Of a stretch of DNA of 64,000 nucleotides, positions 21,518 to 30,492 are shown one piece after another; position 1 is the first letter of the stretch; each line of letters starts with the position of its first letter. This DNA comes from Variovorax boronicumulans. Its GTDB lineage: Bacteria; Pseudomonadota; Gammaproteobacteria; Burkholderiales; Burkholderiaceae_C. Both the position numbers and the translations under genes were made by a program. The stretch covers positions 1-64,000 of the forward strand of contig NZ_VEDO01000018.1 in NCBI RefSeq assembly GCF_007677875.1. The letters run 5' to 3'. Below the pieces are notes generated by a model. It made no database searches. It saw only the letters and a list, made by a program, of their open reading frames with translations, and was not told where the DNA came from.

Positions 21518-22450
21518 TCACCAATCGCCGGAGGCGCCACCGCCCCCGAAGTCACCGCCACCGCCCGAGCTGAAACCGCCGCCCCCGCCGCCGCCCGACC
21601 AGCCGCCGCCGAAACCACCAGCGCCGCCGGCCCAACCGCCCGGACCGGGGCCGATGCGCCCACGCCGCGATGGCGCGCCGCTGCGCAGGAGCGGGCCGAG
21701 CCCCGCCACCAGCGCGATCACGGAGGCCAGCAGGCCGGCCGCCGCGGCCAGCCACAGTGCCGTTTGCAGCACCAGGGCCGCGAACACGCCGACGCCCACG
21801 CCCGTGGCGGCGGCGCCCAGGCGCCGGCCCAGCACGCTGCGCAGCACACCGGCCACCACCGGCACGGCGATGAACAGCACGAACAGCAACGGCGCGACGG
21901 TGTCCTCGTCCAGACCGTCCTGGGCCGCAGGGGCGGGCGCCGGCAGGTTCTCGCCACGGATGCGGGCGTCCAGCTGCGCCACGCCGGCCAGCAGCGCACC
22001 GGCATAGTCGTTCTGCCGCAGCCGCGGCGTGATGGCCTCGTCAATGATCTGCCTGGCCGCCAGGTCGGGGATGGCGCCTTCCAGGGCCTTGGCCACTTCG
22101 ATGCGCAGCCGCCGGTCGTTCTTGGCGACGAGCAGCAACACGCCGTCGCCGATGTCACGCCGGCCAATCTTCCAGGCGTTCGCGACGCGGTTGGCATAGG
22201 ACGCGATGTCCTCGGGCGCCGTGGTCGCCACCAGCAGCACCACGACCTGCGCGCCGCGCTCCTGCTCTATCCGGGCCAGCGCCTGCTCCAGTTGGGCCTG
22301 CTGGCCCGCGTCCAGCGTGCCGGTGGTGTCGACCACGCGCGCCGTGAGCGCAGGCACCGGTTGCACAGGCTGGGCCTGCAGCGTGGCCTGGGCCAGCAGC
22401 AGTGCCAGCCATAGGCCAAACCGTGCGAGCTGTCCGAGCCAGGTGCGCAA
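21518..22450 (-). CDS. TPM-domain membrane protein with glycine-rich C-terminus (YgcG-like)
   Basis: The product is 310 aa. A signal peptide (about residues 1-26) is followed by the TPM domain: VVDTTGTLDAGQQAQLEQAL, then RVANAWKIGRRDIGDGVLLL. Next come two or three hydrophobic segments (about 180-250) and a Gly/Ser-rich tail of about 45 residues. The domain order matches YgcG-type proteins found next to LemA. The start is a TTG at 22450, 4 nt past the lemA stop, with an AG-rich Shine-Dalgarno inside the end of lemA; no ATG is available nearby. Confidence 0.83.
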   Translation of the reverse strand: MRTWLGQLARFGLWLALLLAQATLQAQPVQPVPALTARVVDTTGTLDAGQQAQLEQALARIEQERGAQVVVLLVATTAPEDIASYANRVANAWKIGRRDIGDGVLLLVAKNDRRLRIEVAKALEGAIPDLAARQIIDEAITPRLRQNDYAGALLAGVAQLDARIRGENLPAPAPAAQDGLDEDTVAPLLFVLFIAVPVVAGVLRSVLGRRLGAAATGVGVGVFAALVLQTALWLAAAAGLLASVIALVAGLGPLLRSGAPSRRGRIGPGPGGWAGGAGGFGGGWSGGGGGGGFSSGGGGDFGGGGASGDW

Positions 22451-22453
22451 GGC

Positions 22454-23041
22454 CTACTTCTTCTCGAAGTCGACCACGGGCGGGGCCGAGATCTGCGCCT
22501 CGTTGGCCACCGCGAAGCTGGGCTTGGCGTCGTAGCCGAACACCTTGGCCGTCAGGTTGGTGGGAAAGCTGCGTGCGAGCACGTTGTACTCTTGCACGGT
22601 CTGGATGTAGCGGTTGCGCGCCACGGTGATGCGGTTCTCCGTGCCTTCCAGTTGCACGCGCAGGTCGCGGAAGCCTTGGTTGGCCTTGAGGTCGGGGTAG
22701 CGCTCGCTGACCACCATGAGCCGCGACAGTGCGCTGCCCAACTCACCTTGGGCGGCCTGGAACTTGGCCATGGCCTCGGGGTTGTTCAGCGTCTCCGGTG
22801 TCACCTGGATCGCCGTGGCCTTGGCGCGGGCCTCGACCACCCGGGTCAATGTGTCCTGCTCGAATGCGGCCTCGCCCTTGACCGTGGCCACGATGTTGGG
22901 CACCAGGTCGGCGCGGCGCTGGTACTGGTTCAGCACCTCGCTCCAGGCCGCCTTGGACTGCTCGTCCAGTCGCTGGAAGTCGTTGTAGCCGCAGCCTGTC
23001 AGGGCCAGTGCCAGCGTGATCGTGAACAGCCAGTGACGCAT
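22454..23041 (-). CDS. lemA: LemA family lipoprotein
   Basis: The product is 195 aa. A lipobox LTGC (Cys17) is followed by the LemA helical domain: YNDFQRLDEQSKAAWSEVLN, the QYQRRADLVPNIVATVKG motif and the closing VARNRYIQTVQEYN region. Function is not firmly known; it is a cell-envelope protein. It heads a three-gene minus-strand cluster with the two TPM proteins. I prefer the ATG at 23041 over one at 23056 because GGAG is well spaced. Confidence 0.92.
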   Translation of the reverse strand: MRHWLFTITLALALTGCGYNDFQRLDEQSKAAWSEVLNQYQRRADLVPNIVATVKGEAAFEQDTLTRVVEARAKATAIQVTPETLNNPEAMAKFQAAQGELGSALSRLMVVSERYPDLKANQGFRDLRVQLEGTENRITVARNRYIQTVQEYNVLARSFPTNLTAKVFGYDAKPSFAVANEAQISAPPVVDFEKK

Positions 23042-23182
23042 CGTCTCGTGCTCCATGCTTCCGGCGCCACCGCCGGCCGGCCAGAAGCATAGCGGAGCCC
23101 GCCCGCGTCGTTGGCGCTGTTCCGGCATGGGGTGCAATTCGTTGCACAATCCCGCGCACCCAAGCTTTCGTATGCCGACCGC

Positions 23183-23638
23183 ATGAGCCCAGCCCGATTG
23201 CAGTCCGCCCCCCTGGCCGGCAGCGCCGACGACACCGAAGCCGCGTTCTACGACGCCATGCTGCAGGCCGATGTCGACGCCATGATGGCCTGCTGGGCCG
23301 ACGAGGACGACATCATCTGCATCCACCCCGACGGTCCGCGCCTGGTCGGCGCCGGCGCCATCCGATCCGCCTACGAGGCGCTGTTCGCCGCCGGTGCCGT
23401 GCGCGTGCTGCCGCAGCGTGTTCGCAAGATCGAGACGCTGACCTGCGCGGTGCACAGCGTGGTCGAGCGCATCGAGCTGCTGACCGACAACGGTCTGCGG
23501 GCCGCTGAAGTCGTGGCCACCAATGTCTACGTGAAGACGGCCCAGGGCTGGCGAATCGTCACGCACCACGCGAGCGCCGACCGGCTCGGTGGCGGCCGCG
23601 ACCACGAGCCCGCGGCCGGTCCGCAGACCCTGCACTGA
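23183..23638 (+). CDS. NTF2-like (SnoaL-type) fold protein
   Basis: The product is 151 aa. The cone-shaped NTF2-like fold is suggested by EAAFYDAMLQADVDAMMACW at the start, the CIHPDGPRLVGAGAIRSAYE turn, and the ending YVKTAQGWRIVTHHASADR. Such proteins are small-molecule isomerases, hydrolases or binding proteins; no substrate can be assigned. The gene begins a plus-strand trio with the following hydrolase and DUF2946 genes. Confidence 0.82.
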   Translation: MSPARLQSAPLAGSADDTEAAFYDAMLQADVDAMMACWADEDDIICIHPDGPRLVGAGAIRSAYEALFAAGAVRVLPQRVRKIETLTCAVHSVVERIELLTDNGLRAAEVVATNVYVKTAQGWRIVTHHASADRLGGGRDHEPAAGPQTLH

Positions 23639-23672
23639 GCAGTCCACCGATCTAGGACAGCGAGGCGGGCCG

Positions 23673-24668
23673 ATGGAGTACAGCGCACCCTGGTGGCTTC
23701 CCGGCGGCGACATGCAGACGATCTGGGCATCGCTGTACGGGCAGCGGCGCCGGGGGCCGGCTCCGGTGTTCAAGCGCGAGCGCTGGATCACGCCCGACAT
23801 GGACTTCATCGACGTGGACATGGCCGACGCCGCGGCCGATGCCGTCGACCCGGCCGCGAGTCCCGATCAGCGCACGCTGCTGGTGCTGTTCCATGGTCTG
23901 GAGGGCTCTTCAAGCAGCCACTATGCCGAAGCCTTTGGCGACTTCGCGCGCCAGCATGGCATGGTCTACGCGGTGCCGCACTTCCGCGGTTGCAGCGGTG
24001 AACTGAATCTCGCGCCGCGTGCCTACCATTCAGGCGACTTCGAGGAGGTTGGCTGGATTCTGCGGCGCATGCGCGCGCGCCATGCCGGGCCCATTGTGGC
24101 CGTAGGCGTTTCGCTGGGCGGCAATGCGCTGCTGCGCTGGGCCCAGGAGATGGAAGGCGAGGCGTCGGCCTATGTCTCGGCCGTCGCCGCGGTCTGCGCG
24201 CCGCTGGACCTCATGGCCGGGGGGCTGGCGCTGGGCCAGGGCTTCAACCGCCTCGTCTACACGGGCATGTTCCTGCGCTCGATGAAGCCCAAGGCGCTGC
24301 GCAAGCTGGCCCAGCATCCGGGCCTGTTCGACCGCGACACGCTGCTGTCCGCGCGCGACCTCTACAGTTTCGACAACGTGTTCACCGCCCCGCTGCACGG
24401 CTACCGCGATGTCGAGGACTATTGGCGGCGGGCATCGGCAGGGCCGCACCTGGCCCGCATCCGCATCCCCGCGCTGGTGCTCAATGCGCGCAACGACCCG
24501 TTCGTGCCGGTGGCGAGCCTGCCCCGTGCCGATGCGGTGGGCGACTGCGTCACGCTATGGCAGCCAGAGGAAGGCGGCCATGTCGGTTTTCCCCATGGGG
24601 GCTGGCCAGGCCATGTGCGGGCCATGCCCGACGCGGTGGGGACCTGGTTGCTGCAGGCCCTGCGCTGA
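23673..24668 (+). CDS. Alpha/beta hydrolase, YheT family
   Basis: The product is 331 aa. It begins YSAPWWLPGGDMQTIWASLY, the signature of the YheT/ABHD1-like group. The nucleophile elbow is VGVSLGGNALL (Ser in GVSLGG), with RNDPFVPVASLP carrying the acid and GGHVGFPHG the histidine of the triad. YheT-type enzymes act as esterases/lipases of uncertain natural substrate. It starts 34 nt after the NTF2-like gene. Confidence 0.9.
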   Translation: MEYSAPWWLPGGDMQTIWASLYGQRRRGPAPVFKRERWITPDMDFIDVDMADAAADAVDPAASPDQRTLLVLFHGLEGSSSSHYAEAFGDFARQHGMVYAVPHFRGCSGELNLAPRAYHSGDFEEVGWILRRMRARHAGPIVAVGVSLGGNALLRWAQEMEGEASAYVSAVAAVCAPLDLMAGGLALGQGFNRLVYTGMFLRSMKPKALRKLAQHPGLFDRDTLLSARDLYSFDNVFTAPLHGYRDVEDYWRRASAGPHLARIRIPALVLNARNDPFVPVASLPRADAVGDCVTLWQPEEGGHVGFPHGGWPGHVRAMPDAVGTWLLQALR

Positions 24669-24678
24669 TAATCCGCGC

Positions 24679-25221
24679 ATGGACGACATCGTGCGCCAGG
24701 CCATCGCGAAATGGCCCAATGTGCCGGACTGCTATGGCTGGCTGGGCCTGGACGCGCGTGGTGGCTGGTACCTGCGCGACGCGCAGGCGCAGGCCGCAGG
24801 TGCTTTCACCCAGGGCGGCGCGGCCAAGGGCGACCTGCTGCGGCACGACAAGCTGCTGGCCTTCATCGGCCGCAACTACGCGTGCGATGCGCGCGGCTGC
24901 TGGTTCTTCCAGAACGGGCCACAGCGTGTCTTCGTGGAACTGGAGGTCGCGCCCTGGGTCTGGCGCGTCGCACCCGACCTCGCGCTCTCGGCCCACACGG
25001 GCGCACCCGCCCGTCTGGAGCGCGCGCTGCTGGACGAGCACGGCCGGGTGTTCGCCCTGACCGATCTGGGCCTGGGCCTGGTGCACTCGCTCGACGTAGC
25101 GCTCGTGGCCGCGGCCGTGGAGCAGGCCGGCTGGATGCTGGAAGAGGTGAGGGCGGCCGATCTGCCGGTCCGCCACGGCTACGTCACCAGCCCGCAGCGG
25201 CTGGCGCAGGCGGCCGGCTGA
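24679..25221 (+). CDS. DUF2946-type protein, unknown function
   Basis: The product is 180 aa, beginning with the conserved pattern KWPNVPDCYGWLGLDARGGW. A second block is HDKLLAFIGRNYACDARGCW, with WFFQNGPQRVFVELE following. This family is widespread in Burkholderiales and its function is not known to me; the DUF number is from memory. It starts 10 nt after the hydrolase gene. It is convergent with the cytochrome gene at 25244. Confidence 0.75.
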   Translation: MDDIVRQAIAKWPNVPDCYGWLGLDARGGWYLRDAQAQAAGAFTQGGAAKGDLLRHDKLLAFIGRNYACDARGCWFFQNGPQRVFVELEVAPWVWRVAPDLALSAHTGAPARLERALLDEHGRVFALTDLGLGLVHSLDVALVAAAVEQAGWMLEEVRAADLPVRHGYVTSPQRLAQAAG

Positions 25222-25243
25222 AGCCGCCGCCCCGGCCGTCTTC

Positions 25244-25816
25244 TTATTTGGAGGCGGCTTCTGCCGGGGCCGAAGCAGCGGCTGCAGGCTGTGCCGGCTC
25301 TTCGAACTTGCCACCGCCCGCATTGCCCAGGTAGGCGACGGCACGCGCGATCTCGAGATCGGCGAAATCGCCGCCGCCCTGCGGAGCCATGGCGCCCTTG
25401 CCCTTGAGCGCATGCTCGACCAGCGTCTGGAAGCCCTGGCCCAGGCGCGGACCCCAGGCGGCTGCATCGCCGAGCTTGGGCGCGCCCGCCACGCCGGTCG
25501 CATGGCAGGCCGCGCATTGCGCCTTGAACACCGTCTCGCCGTTGGCCAGGGGCCGGTTGGCATCGCGGATCTCCACGCTGCCGACCTTTTGCAGCCGTGC
25601 TGCCACGCCCTGGGCCATGCTTTGCTCGGTCACGCCGCCCAGTGCCATGGCATTGGCATCGCCGCTACCGGAGGGCTTGACCGCCGACACCACGAAGTAC
25701 ACCAGCCCGATGATCACGAAGATCGGCACGACAAACGAGAACAAGGTCGCCACCAGCAGTTGCTTGGGGTTCTTGATGGGGCCCGTATGGGCGCCGCCGT
25801 CCGCATGTTCGCTCAT
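25244..25816 (-). CDS. Membrane-anchored monohaem cytochrome c (c5 type)
   Basis: The product is 190 aa. A single transmembrane anchor spans about residues 20-45. One haem site, CAACH, is at residues 101-105, with a likely axial Met in KGKGAMAPQGG. The last 20 or so residues are an Ala/Pro-rich tail. The domain layout matches cytochrome c5-like electron carriers of the periplasm. The partner oxidase or reductase is not in the window. Confidence 0.9.
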   Translation of the reverse strand: MSEHADGGAHTGPIKNPKQLLVATLFSFVVPIFVIIGLVYFVVSAVKPSGSGDANAMALGGVTEQSMAQGVAARLQKVGSVEIRDANRPLANGETVFKAQCAACHATGVAGAPKLGDAAAWGPRLGQGFQTLVEHALKGKGAMAPQGGGDFADLEIARAVAYLGNAGGGKFEEPAQPAAAASAPAEAASK

Positions 25817-25904
25817 GTTGTCCTCAGTCTCGTCGGGGGCTTTTGGTCAGCCGGCGAGTATAACGGCGGGTTCTCTACGAACCCGTCGCGCACGCGCCGC
25901 TCGC

Positions 25905-27311
25905 TCAGGGTTGGCTGGTCCAGCCACCGCCCAGCGTCTTGTACAGGGTGACCTGGTTCTGCAGCTGGGCGAGCCGGGTCTGCACCACGGCCTGCCGGGT
26001 CGTGAACAGCGAGCGCTGTGCGTCCAGCAGATCCAGGTAGCTGGCCACGCCGTTGCGGTAGCGCAGGTCCGACAGCTGGAAGCGCGCGGCCTCGGCTTCG
26101 GCCTGCGCCTGCTGTGCGCGCAGTTCTTCGCCCAGCGTGGCGCGGCCTGCCAATGCATCGGCCACCTCGCGGAACGCCGTCTGGATCGCCTTCTCGTACT
26201 GCGCCACCGCGATGTCGCGCTGCACATTGGCCGAGTCCAGGCCGGCCTGGTTGCGTCCGCCGTCGAAGATCGGGAGCAACAGCTGCGGCGCGGCGCTGAA
26301 GCCCCAGCTGCCGCTTTCGAACAGGCCGGACAGCTGGCTGCTGACGGTGCCGAAGCCGGCCGTCAGCGTGATGCGTGGGAAGAAGGCCGCACGCGCGGCG
26401 CCGATATTGGCGTTGGCCGAACGCAGCTGCTGCTCGGCCTGGCGGATGTCGGGGCGCGCGGTCAGCACGTCCGAGGGCAGACCAGCGGGCAGCTCGGTCA
26501 TCAACACGGCCGATTCCAGGCTCTTCGTGGCCGGCAGGCTCGCGATGCGCTGCGCCCAATCGGGCTGGCCGACCAGCAGCGTCAGCTGGTTCTGGTCCTG
26601 GGCGCGCTGGCGCTGCAACTGCGCCAGCGTGGCGCGCGCGGCTTCCAGCAGCGACTGGGCCTGGCGCAAGTCCAGCTCGGAGGCCACGCCGTTGTCGAAG
26701 CGCAGCTTGGACAGCTTGGCCGAGTCCTCGCGCGTGGCCAGCGTCTGGCGCGTGAGCTCCAGCAGCTCCTCGTCGGCCAGCAGGCTCAGGTAGGCGTTCG
26801 CCACCGATGCGACCAGCGTGATCTGGGTGGACTTGCGGCCTTCCTCGGTTGCGAGGTACTGGGCCAGGGCGGCCTCGCTGAGGCTGGCCACGCGCCCGAA
26901 GAAGTCCAGCTCCCAGGACGACAGCGTGAGGCCCACCTGGTAGGCCGTGGTGCTGCCGCCCTGGCCCAGTTCCGTGCGCGTGCCGCTGGCGCCCACGCCG
27001 ATGGTGGGCACACGGTCGGCGCGCTGGATGCGGTACTGCGCGCGGGCCTGCTCGATGTTGAGCACGGCTACGCGCAGGTCGCGGTTGTTGGCCAGGGCCT
27101 GCTCCACCAGCGCGCGCAGCCGCTCGTCGGCGAAGAAGCTCTGCCACGGGATGTCGGCCACGGGCTGGGCCGCGGCCTGGGCCGTGCTCTCGCCCGGCCA
27201 TTGCGTGGACACCGGTGCGGCGGGCCGCTCGTAGGTCGGGATGAACGAGCAGCCCGTCAACAGCGCGGCCAGCGCCAGCGCCGACAGGCGCGCGGATGGT
27301 TTCTTAGTCAT
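25905..27311 (-). CDS. RND efflux outer membrane lipoprotein (OprM/NodT family)
   Basis: The product is 468 aa. The lipobox LLTGC has Cys21. The two repeated TolC-like halves each have a long helical stretch; the NodT-family FFADERLRALVEQALANNRD block is near residue 75, and the end has the KTLGGGW motif. It forms the outer-membrane exit duct of the tripartite pump. The start overlaps the end of the inner-membrane pump gene by 8 nt, so the two are translationally coupled. Confidence 0.95.
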   Translation of the reverse strand: MTKKPSARLSALALAALLTGCSFIPTYERPAAPVSTQWPGESTAQAAAQPVADIPWQSFFADERLRALVEQALANNRDLRVAVLNIEQARAQYRIQRADRVPTIGVGASGTRTELGQGGSTTAYQVGLTLSSWELDFFGRVASLSEAALAQYLATEEGRKSTQITLVASVANAYLSLLADEELLELTRQTLATREDSAKLSKLRFDNGVASELDLRQAQSLLEAARATLAQLQRQRAQDQNQLTLLVGQPDWAQRIASLPATKSLESAVLMTELPAGLPSDVLTARPDIRQAEQQLRSANANIGAARAAFFPRITLTAGFGTVSSQLSGLFESGSWGFSAAPQLLLPIFDGGRNQAGLDSANVQRDIAVAQYEKAIQTAFREVADALAGRATLGEELRAQQAQAEAEAARFQLSDLRYRNGVASYLDLLDAQRSLFTTRQAVVQTRLAQLQNQVTLYKTLGGGWTSQP

Positions 27312-30300
27312 GTGCGCCTCCCTTGGCTTCGCCCACACCGGCTTCGCGCGCATGGCCGGCATAGATCTCGTTCTGGCGTTTGCTGCCCTTGAAGAGGCTG
27401 CGCACGACCACGAAGAACACCGGCACGAAGAACACGGCCAGCAAGGTGCCCGTGACCATGCCGCCGATCACGCCCGTGCCGATCGCGCGCTGGCTGGCAG
27501 AGCCCGCACCCGACGCGATGAACAACGGAACCACGCCCAGACCGAAGGCCAGCGATGTCATGACGATCGGGCGGAACCGCAGGTGCGCGGCTTCCAGTGC
27601 CGCCGCGATCGCGCTCTTGCCCTGCGCCTGCAGATCCTTGGCGAACTCGATGATCAGGATGGCGTTTTTGGCCGACAGGCCGATGATGGTGATCAGGCCG
27701 ACCTGGAAGTACACGTCGTTCGCATAGGAGCGCAGCAGCGTGGCCAGCAGCACGCCGATCACGCCCAGCGGCACCACCAGGATCACGGCCAGCGGGATCG
27801 ACCAGCTCTCGTACAGAGCAGCCAGGCACAGGAACACCGCCAGGATCGCGAACCCGTACAGGATGATGGCTTGCGAGCCGGCCAGCTTTTCTTCGCGCGA
27901 CTGGCCGGTCCATTCGAAGCCGAAGCCCGGCGGCAGCTGGGCCGCCAGCCGTTCCATCTCGGCCATGGCCGCGCCCGTGCTCTGGCCCGGTGCGGCGTCC
28001 CCGCTGATGCGCATGGCCGGGTAGCCGTTGTAGCGCACGGTCTGCATCGCGCCGGTCACCCAGCGCGTGCTGGCAAAGGCCGACAGCGGAACGGGCTGGC
28101 CCTGGGCATTGGGAGCATTCAGGCGCAGCAGGTCCTCGGGCTGCATGCGGGCCGGTGCGTCGGCCTGCACGATCACGCGCTGCAACCGGCCCCGGTTCGG
28201 GAAGTCGTTGATGTAGCTCGAACCCAGCGCGGTCGACAGCGTGCTGTTGATCGCATCGAAACCCACGCCCAGGGCCTGGGCCTTGTCGCGGTCGATGTCG
28301 ATCTGCAGCTGCGAGGCGTCTTCCAGGCCGTCGGGCCGCACCTGCGCCAGGATCTTGCTCTGCGAGGCCATGCCCAGCAGCTGGTTGCGCGCATTGAGCA
28401 GCGCCTGGTGGCCCTGGCCCGAACGGTCCTGCAGCCGGAACGAGAAGCCGCTGGCGTTGCCCAGCTCGGGAATCGGCGGGGGCGACAGCGGGTAGATGAA
28501 GGCGTCACGGATGCCCGACAGCGCGCCGAACGCGCGGCCGGCCAGCGCACTGGCGGAGTGCGCCGGGTCGTGCCGTTCGGACCAGTCCTTGAGCGTCACG
28601 AAGGCCAGGCCCGAGTTCTGGCCCTGGCCGGAGAACGAGAAGCCCAGCACGCCGACCATGCTCTCGACCTCGGGCTGCTTGAGCATGAAACCTTCGACCT
28701 GCTGCATCACGTCCAGCATGCGCTCCTGGGTCGCGCCCGGCGGCAGCTGCACGTTCACGATGATGTTGCCCTGGTCTTCCTGCGGCAGGAAGGAGGTGGG
28801 CAGGCGCTGGTAGACCAGGACCACGGCGCCGATGATGGCGGCGTAGATGATCAGGTAGCGCGCGGCGCGCTTGAGCATGCGTGCCACCAGGCCCTCGTAG
28901 CCCTTGGCCGTGCGCGAGAAGCTGCGGTTGAACCAGCCGAAGAAGCCGCGCTTCTCATGGTGGTGGCCGGCCTCCACGGGCTTGAGCAGCGTGGCGCACA
29001 GGGCCGGCGTCAGCGACAGCGCCATGAAGGCCGAGAACGCGATCGAGGCCACCATCACTGCCGAGAACTGGCGGTAGATGTTGCCGGTGGAGCCAGCGAA
29101 GAAGGCCAGCGGCACGAACACCGAGATCAGCACCACGGTCACGCCGATGATGGCGCCCGAGATCTGCTGCATGGCCTTCTTGGTGGCCTCCAGCGGCGAC
29201 AGGCCTTCCTCGCTCATGATGCGCTCGACGTTCTCCACCACCACGATGGCGTCGTCCACCACGATGCCGATCACCAGCACCATGCCGAACATGGTCAAAA
29301 CGTTGATCGAGAAGCCCAGCGCCAGCAGCGTGGCGAAAGTGCCCAGGAGCGCGATCGGCACCACCAGCGTCGGGATCAGCGTGTAGCGCCAGTTCTGCAG
29401 GAACAGGAACATCACGAGGAACACCAGCGCCACGGCCTCGAACAGGGTGTGTGTGACCTGCTCGATGGAGATGCTGACGAACTTGGAGCTGTCGTAGGGG
29501 AAGTCGTACTTCACGCCCTGTGGGAAAAACTTGGACAGCTCGTCCATCTTCTGGCGCAACAGGCGCGCCGACTCCAGCGCATTGCCGCCCGGCGAAGGCT
29601 GAATGCCCAGGCCGACCGCGGGCGTGCCGTTCAGCCGGGCCGAGGTGGCATAGCTCTGGCCGCCGATCTCGATGCGGGCCACGTCCTTGAGGCGCACGGT
29701 GGAGCCATCGGGGTTGGCGCGCAGCACGATGTTCTTGAACTGCTCGACGTTGGACAGCTGGCCCTTGACGACCACGGTGGCGGCGATGCCCTGACCGGCC
29801 ACGTTCGGCAGATCGCCGATGGTGCCGGAGGCCACCTGGGCGTTCTGCGCGCGGATCGCGGCCGACACATCGGCCGAGGAGATCTGCACGCCCTGCATCT
29901 TGGCGGGGTCCAGCCAGATCCGCATGGCGGTTTCCGAGCCGAACAACTGCACCTGGCCGACGCCCTTGACGCGCTGCAGCTCAGGCTGGATGTTGCGCGC
30001 GGCGTAGTCGCCCAGCTCCACGGGGGTGAAGTCGGGGTTGTCCGAGGACAGCATCACGAAGGCCAGGAAGTTGTTGCGCGACTTGTCCACGCGCACGCCC
30101 TGCTGCGTCACGGCCGAGGGCAGGCGGGGTGTCGCGCGCGAGAGGCGGTTCTGCACGTCCACCTGTGCCAGATCGGCATTGGTGCCGGGCTCGAAGGTGA
30201 CCGTGATGGTGCCGGTGCCGTCGGCCTGGGCGACCGACTCCATGTAGATCAGGCCGGGCGAGCCATTCATCTCGCGCTCGATGACGGACAGCACGCTGTC

Positions 30301-30474
30301 CTCCAGCGTCTGTGCGGAGGCCCCCGGGTAGGTGGTGTTGATGATGATGGCCGGCGGGGCCACCGGCGGGTACTGCGAGATCGGCAGCTGGGTGATCGAG
30401 ACCGCGCCCATCACGATGATGAACAGCGCGATCACCCAGGCAAAGATCGGGCGATCGATGAAGAACTTGGCCAT
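27304..30474 (-). CDS. RND multidrug efflux pump inner-membrane transporter (AcrB/MexB type, HAE1)
   Basis: The product is 1056 aa with 12 expected membrane helices and two periplasmic porter loops. The N-terminus MAKFFIDRPIFAWVIALFII is typical of AcrB/MexB. The proton relay is intact: the Asp-Asp pair in GIVVDDAIVVVENVERIM, and the Lys in GLSAKNAILIIEFAKD. It exports hydrophobic and amphiphilic compounds using the proton gradient. It lies between the adaptor and the outer-membrane genes. The Burkholderia counterpart is bpeB; the exact substrate range here is unknown. Confidence 0.97.
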   Translation of the reverse strand: MAKFFIDRPIFAWVIALFIIVMGAVSITQLPISQYPPVAPPAIIINTTYPGASAQTLEDSVLSVIEREMNGSPGLIYMESVAQADGTGTITVTFEPGTNADLAQVDVQNRLSRATPRLPSAVTQQGVRVDKSRNNFLAFVMLSSDNPDFTPVELGDYAARNIQPELQRVKGVGQVQLFGSETAMRIWLDPAKMQGVQISSADVSAAIRAQNAQVASGTIGDLPNVAGQGIAATVVVKGQLSNVEQFKNIVLRANPDGSTVRLKDVARIEIGGQSYATSARLNGTPAVGLGIQPSPGGNALESARLLRQKMDELSKFFPQGVKYDFPYDSSKFVSISIEQVTHTLFEAVALVFLVMFLFLQNWRYTLIPTLVVPIALLGTFATLLALGFSINVLTMFGMVLVIGIVVDDAIVVVENVERIMSEEGLSPLEATKKAMQQISGAIIGVTVVLISVFVPLAFFAGSTGNIYRQFSAVMVASIAFSAFMALSLTPALCATLLKPVEAGHHHEKRGFFGWFNRSFSRTAKGYEGLVARMLKRAARYLIIYAAIIGAVVLVYQRLPTSFLPQEDQGNIIVNVQLPPGATQERMLDVMQQVEGFMLKQPEVESMVGVLGFSFSGQGQNSGLAFVTLKDWSERHDPAHSASALAGRAFGALSGIRDAFIYPLSPPPIPELGNASGFSFRLQDRSGQGHQALLNARNQLLGMASQSKILAQVRPDGLEDASQLQIDIDRDKAQALGVGFDAINSTLSTALGSSYINDFPNRGRLQRVIVQADAPARMQPEDLLRLNAPNAQGQPVPLSAFASTRWVTGAMQTVRYNGYPAMRISGDAAPGQSTGAAMAEMERLAAQLPPGFGFEWTGQSREEKLAGSQAIILYGFAILAVFLCLAALYESWSIPLAVILVVPLGVIGVLLATLLRSYANDVYFQVGLITIIGLSAKNAILIIEFAKDLQAQGKSAIAAALEAAHLRFRPIVMTSLAFGLGVVPLFIASGAGSASQRAIGTGVIGGMVTGTLLAVFFVPVFFVVVRSLFKGSKRQNEIYAGHAREAGVGEAKGGAHD

Positions 30475-30492
30475 GGATGCTTGCCTTGCTTC

